Made by a program: the position numbers and the translations under genes. Under the pieces are notes generated by a model. That model was not told where the DNA came from and did no database searches. It saw nothing but the letters and a program-made list of their open reading frames with translations. DNA of 64,000 nucleotides from Halisarca cf. caerulea (taxonomy: Eukaryota > Porifera > Demospongiae > Chondrillida > Halisarcidae): contig CAUJGJ010000318.1 in the NCBI GenBank assembly GCA_963170055.1, positions 687,781 to 751,780 on the forward strand, in the 5' to 3' direction. Below, one piece after another: positions 12,440 to 34,603 of this stretch (positions within the stretch are counted from its first letter, which is position 1; each line of letters begins with the position of its first letter).

Positions 12440-12720
12440 GTACGAATCAACCCTCTGAAATAAGGACATCTCTATTATACAGGACAGCTACTGTGGTCCC
12501 AAAGGTCTCCTTATTTAGGAGGTTTAACTGTACAGCTAGGACAGCTTACTGTGGTCCCAATGGTGTCCTTATTAAAGAGGTTTCACTGTACAGGGCAGTT
12601 TACTGTACCCCCAACTGTGTCCTTATTATAGAGGTTTCACTGTACAGGACAGTTTACTGTGCCCCCAAATGTATCCTTAGTATAGAGGTTTCACTGTATA
12701 ACCTCTAAAATTGGGCACCT
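12440..12720. repeat. Tandem copies of a transposon-end-like unit (about 55-60 bp)
   Basis: About four imperfect units each contain 'tagaggtttcactgtacag' followed by 'gacagtttactgt(g/a)cccccaa' and 'gtccttatta'. The reverse complement (ctgtacagtgaaacctcta) resembles the terminal repeat of pogo/Tigger-like DNA transposons. Whether it is an amplified TIR or a MITE array cannot be decided here. Confidence 0.4.
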
Positions 12721-12842
12721 CCATAATCTGACATTCTCCCTACTCTGACCTTCTAGCAAAGTATTGATCGAAATAGAATATCATGTAACTGGGCTAAGAA
12801 TAACTCCATAAACTGGCAACTTTGTTGCAAATACTGCATGGT

Positions 12843-13784
12843 ATGTATGCTTTGCTATTTCGTTAGTAATATATAAATAATAATTATTGCAAATACGACA
12901 ACTCAAGAATAACATTGCATTAATTTGTTAAATTACCAAGTCTTCTAAATGAACAAAATGCAAAAGAAATCAATCCTATGATTGTTCTAGCAATGTCAGT
13001 GAGTACTTGAAATCCCCAGCAAAAACACTGTCAACAACATACTCCAAATAATCTCCCTCAAGCAGCCCTTCTCCTTGATAACCAGGTGTCTGTGGACGCC
13101 AACACCGACTGTTGTGGTGCACCTCAGGCTTGGGGTCCTCTAAGATGACTGGAATAGGAGAACGACTTGGAAGTACAAGCCGTCTCTTCTCCTTGTCCAC
13201 CTTGGTCCCTTTGTTGAAAAACTGACCTGAAAATTCAATTGAGCACAACATGAAATAATGAGGGAATCCCCGTGAGGGCCGGACAAGTGTTTTCTCAGAA
13301 TACTATCATTGCGACAAATTTACTGAGTATCAACTGAACCATTTTTTGTGTGTGGACATAAATTAAGTATTCCCTAGAGGAGTAGTCTATTGATAATGCC
13401 CATATGTAGCAGTAAGAGGATGGTGTGGTACTCTCATGGTAGTCACAGGGAACACACTAGCTGACTATCACAGATAAGCTTGCAACAGATGTAATGATTC
13501 AGAATATTTACCAATAGGGTTATTTTTCATACTGTCAAATAATAATAGTTTATTAGGCCACATGCATGATGTTAAATCTGGATTTACCAAGGACGGATAT
13601 ATAATGAATATTATTGAAAGGGAAGTGTACACTCGGTTTAGCAAGCTGCAGGAGTTTGCCTTGTTTCTACAATTCAAATCACCTGACAGCGTGCATCAAG
13701 GCAATAACACAATACTGACGATAACCCTTTAATTTGGATAAATGCAAACATTCGTAGAAGAAATGTTCAGTCCCATTGAAATGG
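12843..13784 (-). repeat. Duplicated 3'-end segment of the SRCR-ITIH_C family
   Basis: The segment is nearly identical to 20066-20993 (last exon, 3' flank and part of intron 13 of gene B). Identity stops abruptly after 'cagtcccattgaaat' at 13784 (20993 in B). The preceding exon is absent, so this is a truncated duplicate and not a gene. Confidence 0.75.
12976..13226 (-). pseudogene. Orphan copy of the family's last exon (ITIH_C end)
   Basis: 251 nt, the same length and phase as the terminal exons of B, C, D and E. It starts after a CAG acceptor with GQFFNKGTKVDKEKRR and ends KYSLTLLEQS-stop. The frame is intact, with one notable change (LLEGDYLEYVVDS where B has DYTEYV). With no exon 13 nearby and an unrelated gene upstream it probably is not expressed, unless used as an alternative 3' exon. 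Confidence 0.65.
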
Positions 13785-13829
13785 TTATTAAAATGTCATA
13801 ATATAATATTCCCTTACAGCAAAATAATG

Positions 13830-13935
13830 CCAATGAGTGCATTGTATTGGCCTATATATACAATGTAACTTCCTTCCGACGGACACTTCGGACCTGAAAA
13901 CAACTACTGTGTAGCGATTTCCACAATTCAGAGGT
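13830..13935. repeat. Inverted partner of 15105-15190
   Basis: 'ggcctatatatacaatgtaacttc...ggacacttcggacctgaaaaca' is repeated in inverted orientation at about 15105-15190 with a few mismatches. The two arms flank the truncated gene X2 and a TA tract, about 1.2 kb apart. Confidence 0.5.
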
Positions 13936-14064
13936 TATTTTACAAACAGACCAATCTGTCTGTGCCCACAAGGGCAGGCTGTTGTAATGTGGAAAGGCTC
14001 TACACTGTGTTGACTGACACATGTCAGACTGATGCCTTATTCATACTATACTATACCCACTCAC

Positions 14065-14380
14065 CATGTGTTGCATCCGTCAGTAGCCAAGAAGGTCTGC
14101 CCTGGTTTATAATTTTGGCCATTGTACAGGCAAGGTTTCTTCCCTATATAAACATACATACACAGAAATTTGAAGTCGTTTGAATTTTATATACAGTATT
14201 ACTGCATATAATATTATTATGATCAGCATTTCAATATTGAATTTTGCTCAAGCAGTGACACTCAATTTCCACGAATTTTATTGAGTTAGACTTACGGCTG
14301 CCATGAGTGGTCCCTCCAAGCATGATCAGCATTGCAGCCAGAACAGCAAGTAACTGTTGTATGTTGACTAGTGCATTCAT
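14065..14380 (-). CDS. Gene X2 (truncated): signal peptide plus VWC-like half-domain
   Basis: Exon 1 (14296-14380) encodes a hydrophobic signal peptide (MNALVNIQQLLAVLAAMLIM, then LGGTTHG) and ends C|GTAAGT. Exon 2 (14065-14143) encodes KKPCLYNGQNYKPGQTFL followed by ATDGCNT and ends TG|GTGAGT. Phases agree (1, then 2). It is a paralogue of gene X1: exon 1 plus upstream DNA (14231-14700) matches 18850-19290. The expected next exons (CxC half-domain and WAP) were not found before the unrelated segment at 13784, so it looks like a 3'-truncated duplicate. Confidence 0.55.
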
Positions 14381-14793
14381 GACAGCGTCTCTGCCAAACA
14401 CTCGATCTAAATCCCAACAGTTTGGTTTAAACTCATACACAGCAAGGTTACTGCATGCATAGGAGTACTGTATATATATATATATATACACTCACTTTTG
14501 TACTCATCTCTGCTTGACGTGTTCCTTTAATTCATTAACTTTGAAGGCTTCAGTTGGCAGAACACCCATTATTGTTCTTATTATGTATGGACTAACTGTA
14601 CGCCATCTATATGGACATCCATAAGGGGGCATGTGGACAGTGTTGTGGCTACACTGCAGACTTCCTTGGGATGAATGGAGTTCTGTCTTCAAACACACTT
14701 GCAATTAACTTGGGCTCTAAATACACGTGATAACCCACTATGTGTGTACATAATGTTCCCTCCTATTGATGTTTACCTCTGAGTCATTAGTTG

Positions 14794-14977
<184 letters not shown>

Positions 14978-15287
14978 ACAACAGCAAGAAACAAAACATG
15001 CCCAGACGGCAAAGTAAAGCAAAAGAAAATTACTGAACAAAAGACTGATTGTTAAGAGAACCTAGGATTGCAACTGAGTTATATATATATATACCAACTA
15101 ATGAGGTCGAAATCTCTATACAGTAACTGTTTTCAGGTCCAAAGTGTCCGTTGGAAAGAAGTTTCATTGTATATATAGGCCGATACAATGCACGTATTGG
15201 TACTAGGTTCCACTCAATCTAGTGGTTAAGACAAAGGTGCAAGGTTTTACATGAAAGTTTCATTGCGCAAAAATTGAGTGCATAAAC

Positions 15288-15563
15288 AGCCAAACCTTGT
15301 TATAACAATCCCCCTCAGGACCACTGACAAGGTTCACTATATATCAGGGGTGTTCATTATATTTATGGGGGCTCATTTACAATAGAGTAAATAGTCAGAA
15401 TCATATTCAATTTGTTACATCTATGTTTAACTTTGCATGCTATATCAGGGTGTTCATTATATCAGGGTAGAGTAAACAGGTGTACATTGTAAGATGTATG
15501 TTTACTGTATCAGCGAGTTCATTGTATCAAGGGTTTATTATTACAAGGTTGGACTGTATGTAC
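15288..15563. mobile_element. Pogo/Tigger-like MITE
   Basis: The left end 'aaaccttgttataacaatcc' and the right end (reverse complement 'agtccaaccttgtaataata') form imperfect terminal inverted repeats of the 'CAGTCnAACCTTGTTATAA' type known from pogo-like elements. The inside is rich in 'gttcattatatcaggg' sub-repeats. It has no coding capacity. Confidence 0.5.
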
Positions 15564-16205
15564 TACAATTATTCAACTATATATATATACTGCTGCACGA
15601 GTCTTGTATATACCTACATTATATAAGTGGCATACGTGGGTAAGAAGCTTACAAATGTTTTTCATTGGGAAGTGTTGTTGAAGATCACTGCAATTAGATC
15701 ATGATCAATAACCAATTAAGTCCTTATTAGGTTATTATAGTGTTATGAAGCCAAATTAAAAGTTTTGTCTATGCTTAGTCTAATAACTGCTTGTAACTCC
15801 TGGATATGGAGGAAACACTAGGCGCTTGGCTGGATACAGGCCCTGAGTGTACAGATTGGTCCATGTTCAGTACATGAGCTGTAAAAATGAACAAAATTAA
15901 TATAATTTATCGAAATTCTAAAGACAGGTTATGTATAATTTCTCTCAGTTCCATCGTACTTGCACAATAAGTTATATTATTGACATTCTCGGGCACATAC
16001 ATGTGCGTACACATGATTCCTTGTGGTATTGATATTATAATGTCATGTCCGTGGCTACTGCTTAGGTACCCATACAGCTGGTATTACATATTTTGGAGAC
16101 ACAAAATACCTTGTCATAATAATGTCATGACCATTGTAATGTTCCATGTTACAATACTATAGCTGTTTGGACACATTGTGGTTGTCATGCATTCAAAAGT
16201 CTCAC

Positions 16206-18949
<2,744 letters not shown>

Positions 18950-20190
18950 GACAGCGCCTATATACCGAACACTTTAAATTCCAATAGTTTGATCTAAACT
19001 CATACACAGCAGGGTTACTGCATGCATGGGTGACACTGTACACTCACTTTTATATTCAAACCTGCACAACTTGTATTTTTCATTTAAAGGCTTCAGTTGA
19101 CACCAGATCCATTAATTGTTGTGTTTAAGTTTAATAAGGTGTCAGCTATATACGGCTATGGGTGCATGTGCCGGGACAATGCCGTGCAAAGTTGTGACTG
19201 CCGAGTTCAATGGATGAATACAGTTTTGTCTTCAAACGAACTTGCAAGTTCGCTCCATAGATGTAGGTGGTAACCTGTTACGTGACCTGTATTGCGGCCT
19301 CCTATCTAACAAAGTTTTACTTAATTGGTGCATGTACTATATTGCACACAGCTAAATCTAAATTAGAAGCTAATATGCACGTGTGACACCAATGGTGGTG
19401 CTATGTCATACAAGCATGCATGACGAAGTATCAGGAATGATACAATACACTTCTTGTATGATGCAGGTAATAGAATCTGTCGATCCTGGGCTGGCTGTTC
19501 CTAATTATAAACCACATGTAACCACATACATGCATATGCACCTAGTTCAGACTGTATACAATGCAGCAGGTGTGCTACACTGCATGGGTTAAGAAGTTCT
19601 ATATGCAGCGACACAATCTGGGAAGCCCACCCACTCCCTTCCAATCTGCAATTACCGCATACATAAGACCATGCGAAAATTAAATCATATAATATATACG
19701 GTACTATGTGATATGTGCAATTGGTTCACCTTGGTATATTATGCAAAATCGGTACTGATACATAAGGTTGTGACTCTTCAATCCTGCTTTTGGTATTACA
19801 GAACCAATGTGCACCCATTTAACGTGCACAGTGTAAGTAGCCTTGTACATGTCTAACCAGCCCCCTGCTTATCCAGCATCCTCGGGCAACGAGTGTGGTC
19901 GGATTTTCTTTGAATTTGTATAATTGTTACGTATTATTTCTGTGATTGGTTTATGAGAATGATATTCATGCATATGGTCGGTTCAACCACCTTCCCGCCG
20001 TTATTGCAACTCTCGAACCCCACACAGGGAAATGGGCAGTAACCCGACTGGGAGGGAACCCTTGTATATGCTTTGCTATTTCGTTAGTAATATATTATTA
20101 ATAGTAATTATTGCAAATATGACAACTCAAGAATAACATTGCATTAATTAGTTAAATTACCAAGTCTTCTAAATGAACAAAATGCAAAAG
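18950..20190. other. Intergenic between gene X1 and gene B
   Basis: 18950-19290 is the 5' flank of gene X1 (repeated at 14380-14700). 19730-19920 holds a degenerate repeat ('ccaatgtgcaccca...tccagcat...gtggtcggatt') related to sequences at 42830-42920 and 57540-57620. No gene seen. Confidence 0.5.
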
Positions 20191-20199
20191 AAATCAATC

Positions 20200-29258
<9,059 letters not shown>

Positions 29259-29480
29259 TTTTGCGGGCAAGCGGTGACAGCTGAGAACGGAGTCCGACAC
29301 TTTAGCGTGTCCTGGCCACAAACCCTTAGGTTAGGGTTAGAGTTACCTCTAAGTTGATTAAATACCTATCGTCCGTCAGAAATTATATGTTAATTTAGTA
29401 TTACTTCAGTGTATGCACCTGACAGTGTATGTACTTTCCTGATTGGTCATTTGCTGGATTGTGCAAGGTCATGCATCTGG

Positions 29481-29545
29481 CCAATCAGAATTCACTCAAG
29501 TAGCCTAGCAAAGTAACCTAGCAACCACTGTCATAAGCTCATTGG
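29481..29545 (-). promoter_or_regulatory. Gene B upstream X-box/CCAAT module
   Basis: CCAATCAG at 29481-29488, a 24-nt spacer, GTAACCTAGCAAC at 29513-29525 and ATTGGCTGAT from 29541. A further inverted CCAAT (GATTGG) lies near 29441. Order and spacing are as in A, C and D. Confidence 0.5.
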
Positions 29546-29694
29546 CTGATAATTACACTGCATGCTTCCCAAATGATCGACAGTGAGAAAATGTACTGTT
29601 TTGGGTGAATCCAAGCCCACAACTGTTTTCTAACCTTTTAACAACAGCTGCGTTTTTAGTTTACGCATTTTTGTTATCTACTGAAGTCCACCTT

Positions 29695-30254
29695 GCTGGA
29701 ACTTCCTGTTTTGTGGACCGTCCGCTGGACTGCTGGTCCACGGACAGACTTTTGCGGACCCTGGACAGTTGGTTAAACGCAGTATTGATGCATTGCACTC
29801 GCTATGTACTGTCACTGTTACACTGATCATGAGCAGTTTTTAGTTACCTGGCTTCTACTTGTTCTTGTAGTTGAATACCTCTCCTCCCTTTGCTCGCACA
29901 GGTGGAAGAGTACAATTAGAGTCTTCACTGTACTCTGAGATGCCATCCAAAAACTCCAGAAACTCTGTCACGGAACATCTCTCCTCTCGCAAGAAACTGG
30001 CTGTGCTTGATTCATCCGCTTAATTGCCATAATTTGTTGTGAACTTTGTTGGATTATGTATATATGTAGCAATTGGATTTCCATTGTTTTATGTGTAATA
30101 ATACACCAATTAAGGTCCGCTACAATTTGCACTTCACGTGCCCCCTTCCGCATTATTCACACATAGGTCCCCATTTAGGGCGATATATATATATATTGGG
30201 CCTATCCTATGTATGGGTCCACGGTCCAGTGGACGCTCCACAAAATAGGAAGTG
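29695..30254. mobile_element. hAT-like MITE upstream of gene B
   Basis: 'ggaacttcctgttttgtgga' at the left is mirrored by 'ccacaaaataggaagt' at the right (imperfect TIRs of about 35 bp including GTCC/CTGGAC). The flanks TCCACCTT (29687-29694) and ACCACTTT (30255-30262) look like a diverged 8-bp target duplication. The matching sites upstream of C (about 41345) and D (about 56165) are uninterrupted, giving an empty-site comparison. Confidence 0.6.
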
Positions 30255-30451
30255 ACCACTTTTCTGAAACTGAAGTTGGCTAGCCTCTTCTCGCCTTCAT
30301 AAGCGTTTTTCACCACTTTAGTCTACAAGTTTCTTTTCTTTGTAAGTTATACTTGAGTATATATGAATTGCTTAACTACACGATTCAAATTTGCCTGCGA
30401 AAGTGATCTTTAGAATCTCTATTCTACTCCAGCTCCTAGTCAATGAAATAC

Positions 30452-30590
30452 AGCACAATTTGTGATTGTAGTTCAAACATGTCCACACCCATTAGAACAG
30501 CATTTTTGTCCCGGACCTATAGTTCGCAATCTTCATCACCACTGCACAGCACAACACACACTCCAAAGACCCTGTGCTTTGAACAGTTAC
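30452..30590 (-). pseudogene. Decayed WAP exon (relative of gene X1 exon 4)
   Basis: The sequence aligns with the WAP exon at 17137-17267: [15 protein letters not shown] followed by an in-frame stop, caused by about 8 inserted nt (TATAGGTC-like), then the [15 protein letters not shown] part out of frame. The donor GCG|GTGAGT has become GCTGTATT. Flanking intron sequence up to about 30710 also resembles the 17310-17390 region, so a segment of gene X was copied here. Confidence 0.65.
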
Positions 30591-30767
30591 CTGTTTGCAT
30601 GACAAAAGCGGAAGTATATATGATATTGTATACATAGTGCTATAATAATGTACCAATGTCAATTGATCCGTGCACATATATAATAATGTTGTATACAGTA
30701 CATTTGCACAGAGAAAGGGAATATTTCACACGTCTATAATTCAGTTCAGGGGAACTTCTACAATGTG

Positions 30768-30791
30768 ACCCAATGTGTGTGTGTGCATGTG

Positions 30792-30851
<60 letters not shown>

Positions 30852-30876
30852 TGTGTGTATGTGTGTGTGTGTGTGT

Positions 30877-30913
<37 letters not shown>

Positions 30914-30925
30914 CGTGTGTGTGTA
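30768..30925. repeat. (GT)n microsatellite
   Basis: GT-rich tract of about 155 bp with sporadic GTAT/GTGA interruptions, directly before the 27-bp minisatellite. Confidence 0.9.
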
Positions 30926-30936
30926 GTCTGGATCCC

Positions 30937-31275
30937 TCTCCCTAGTACGATGAAGCCCACCCACTCTCTAGTACAGATGTAGCCCACCCACTCCCTAGTA
31001 CAGATGTAGCCCACCCACTCCTAGTACAGATGAAGCCCACCCACTCCCTAGTACAGATGCAGCCCACCCACTCCCTAGTACAGATGCAGCCTAACCACTC
31101 CCTAGTACGGATGTATAGCCCAACCACTCCTAGTACAGATGTAGACCACCCACTCCTAGTACAGATGTAACCCACCCACTCCCTAGTACCATGGGGCCTA
31201 CCCCCCCCCCCCCCCCCCCCCCCTAGTACTGATGTGGCTCACCCACTCCCTAGTGCTAATGTGGCCCAACCACTC
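30937..31275. repeat. 27-bp minisatellite, block 1
   Basis: About ten diverged units of CCCACCCACTCCCTAGTACA followed by GATGTAG. A pure C run of about 22 nt interrupts the block at 31201-31223. Confidence 0.85.
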
Positions 31276-31377
31276 CACTCACTAATATAGATGTAGCCCC
31301 CTCCACCACCACCACCACCACCACCACCAAACACACACACGCACCCCCTCTAGTACAGATGTATATATGATGTGTGG

Positions 31378-31690
31378 CCACCCTCTCCCTACTTCAGATG
31401 ATGTATGGCCACCCTCTCCCTACTACAGATGATGTGTGGCCACCCTCTCCCTACTACAGATGATGTTAGGCCACCCTCTCCCTACTTCAGATGATGTGTG
31501 GCCACCCTCTCCCTACTACAGATGATGTTAGGCCACCCTCTCCCTACTTCAGATGATGTGTGGCCACCCTCTCCCTACTACAGATGATGTGTGGCCACCC
31601 TCTCCCTACTTCAGATGATGTGTGGCCACCCTCTCCCTACTTCAGATGATGTGTGTCCATCTTCTCCCTACTACAGATGATGTTAAGCCA
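31378..31690. repeat. 31-bp minisatellite
   Basis: About ten units of the type GATGATGTGTGGCCACCCTC then TCCCTACTTCA, with period 31 measured between successive CCCTCTCCCTA. The unit resembles the 27-bp unit (ACTCCCTAGTACAGATG), so it is likely derived from it. Confidence 0.85.
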
Positions 31691-31754
31691 CCTTCTCTCT
31701 ACTACAGACGATGTGTGGAAATTGTAAAATGTAGGGGCTTCGTTGCTATAACGC

Positions 31755-31756
<2 letters not shown>

Positions 31757-31850
<94 letters not shown>
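31757..31850. repeat. (GT)n microsatellite
   Basis: About 94 bp of uninterrupted GT between the 31-bp and 27-bp minisatellites. Confidence 0.95.
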
Positions 31851-31852
<2 letters not shown>

Positions 31853-31856
31853 TCTG

Positions 31857-32162
31857 GATCCTACTCCCTAGTACAGACATAGCCCACCCACTCCCTACTA
31901 CAGATGTAGACCACCCACTCTCCATGCAGTACAGATGTAGCCCACCCACTCCTAGTACAGATGAAGCCCACCCACTCCCTAGTACAGATGCAGCCCACCC
32001 ACTCCCTAGTACAGATGTGGCCCACCCACTCCTAGTACAGATGTAGCCCACCCACTCCCTATAGTACAGATGCGGCCCGCCCACTCCCTAGTACAGATTT
32101 AGCCCACCCACTCCCTAGTACAGATGTAAACCACCCAGACAGACGTATAGCCCGCCCACGTG
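31857..32162. repeat. 27-bp minisatellite, block 2 (downstream of gene C)
   Basis: About eleven units of the CCCACCCACTCCCTAGTACA-GATGTAG type. The block ends about 150 bp before the last exon of gene C. Confidence 0.85.
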
Positions 32163-32198
32163 CACTCCCTAGGACAGATGTAACTGTCCTAGGGAGTG
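32163..32198. repeat. Perfect hairpin at the end of the minisatellite
   Basis: CACTCCCTAGGACAG (32163-32177), loop ATGTAA, then its exact complement CTGTCCTAGGGAGTG (32184-32198). The right arm is an inverted minisatellite unit. Confidence 0.85.
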
Positions 32199-32344
32199 GG
32201 CGGGCTTCCACAGTTCTTGTATGTAAGCAGTTTTAATAACAATTACTGTATATAAATACAACAACTTAAGCATAATGAGCATGCATTAGCTATTGTAACT
32301 ATTGCCAAGTCTTGTAAATGAACAAAATGCAAAAGAAACTAAGC

Positions 32345-34552
32345 CTATGATTGTTCTAGCAGTGTCAGTGAGTACTTGAAATCCCCAGCAAAAACACTGT
32401 CAACAACATACTCTGTGTAGTCTCCCTCAAGCAGCCCTTCTCCTTGATAACCAGGTGTCTGTGGACGCCAGCACTGGTTCTTGTGGTGCACCTCTGGCTT
32501 GGGGTCCTCTAGGATGACTGGAATAGGAGAACGACTTGGAAGTACAAGCTGTCTCTTCTCCTTGTCCACCTTGGTCCCCTTGTTGAAGAACTGACCTGAA
32601 GATTTAATGGAGCATAAACCATAAGGTGCTAGGAAATCCACCTGATGCCAGGACAAATGTTCTGTACTATCATAGGTTACCGTATGCAAAATGTAGCACA
32701 TTTTGCACGGTTGAAGCAGCTGCTATCATTCGGCACAGAAAGCAGCCATTTTTATGTGTGGACATCAAGTACTCACTATGGAACTACTGAATCAGATTAG
32801 TCCTTTGGGCTACTGAAACAAGATGTTACACAGTAGTGGCAGCAAGAGCACTGTGTACTCTCATGGTTGTGAAAGGGAACAAAGATGTCTTCAATCTAGC
32901 TTTCTGACATAAGCCCGCTAGACACAATACAACTAGTTTTTAATAGTCAATGAATGGGTTATTTTAAAAATGTCACATTATTATAATAATTAATTATTTG
33001 GCCACATGATGCCAAGTCTGGACACATGCAGAGATGTGGCTTGTGTATTTACACATAACAGACTCCCCTACCATACACAGAGTTGTGGCTGTTGTTTACA
33101 CACACAAAAGACTTCCCTACTGTACATGTACAATTGCTGCAATCTCACAATTTAGAATTATTGATAACAAACATTGAGAAGGGGTGCACTTGTTCTAGCA
33201 AGCTGCACGTGGTAGCCTTGTTTAAGTTCAAATCACCTGATAGACAGTGTGCATGTTGTTGATACATATCAAGGTAATCATAGCATAAGAGTGCATTGAT
33301 TTGTAGAGGAAGTCAAACTAAAATAAATGAAAGTTAAAACCTGCTAAGGGATGGGAGGGGTCGAACTCCCTCCCTGAGTACTACAGACTGTAGTCACCTC
33401 ATCACTAAAGCGAAGTACTTACCAAGAATGCCATGTGAGGAATGGTTGAAGCTGCTCACATCAGACCACACTATATCCAGATTGTCATGATTGAAGAACA
33501 CCTTGAATTTCAGCTCATCTCCAATTGATACAAAAACCTGCATTACATGGTTAAAACAAATCTCACAGGGATGGAATTTCTGTCTGAAATATTTTTATGT
33601 AGCTGAGCTCACAGAAGACGCCCAGTTGTAGGTGACATTTCCGGAGATAATGCTTAGCTTGTCTCCTTCGAGAACAACACTAGATACCTTCCTTGCATCC
33701 AGCACGCCATATCCCGACACATAGATGGACTTGTCCTTATAGTTAAAGTGGATCTTCAGCACAGGTGCACTCTGAGAGCGAGCTTTAGGGTGGTAAAGCA
33801 CACCTGATGAAGAAAACAGATTTAAGTCATACTTTGTAAAATTGCCTAGATTGTGGGTGGGTAATTAACATGCCAACTAAAACACACAATATACCAATCT
33901 CTCCAATGACAGTAGTCCAGTCTTTGAGTCTTGGCGGAGCATCAATAAAGACGGCATTGATGAGTATGATTTCACTGGTGACAAGGTTGAAGGCAAATCC
34001 GGGCTCTCCTTGCAGTGAGAAACACAAGTTGGAGTTGTCAGGAAGGTTGACAAGAAAGTGAGGGTCTCCTCCAGCACCGTTTCGCACTTAGGTAATTTAA
34101 ATACAATTAATTTGAAAATCCTGAAAAATTGTATTATAAAATAGAACAAAATTGTAGTCTTACATTCACACATGTTAGGTCCAGTACAAACTTCCAGATT
34201 CGTACACGGAGGATTGCAAGTGACTGCATAGGAAGTGAAGATACCAATAGTGGAGTTTGCACGATCTTAAAATGACTGATCAGACACACAAGCACACCGA
34301 TACACATCTCACATGTTTGACAATGATCTCCACTCCAGCCATCTCCACACTGACATGTACTATGGATTGTGCAATTTCCACCATTCATACAGCTTGGGAT
34401 GCACCATCCTGGATGGATCAATAAAGTATAGAATCTCAGTACAGATAGTTAGATCAAAATTACACGCACACACATGCGCACGAGCACACATGCGCACACA
34501 CACACATGCACACACACACACGCGCACACACACATATGCACACACAACACAC

Positions 34553-34603
<51 letters not shown>

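Noticed and set aside
16062..16077. Tiny terminal exon for gene X1
   Set aside because: Phase and acceptor fit, but it would end a VWC module after only a few residues; kept only as a possibility in the gene entry.
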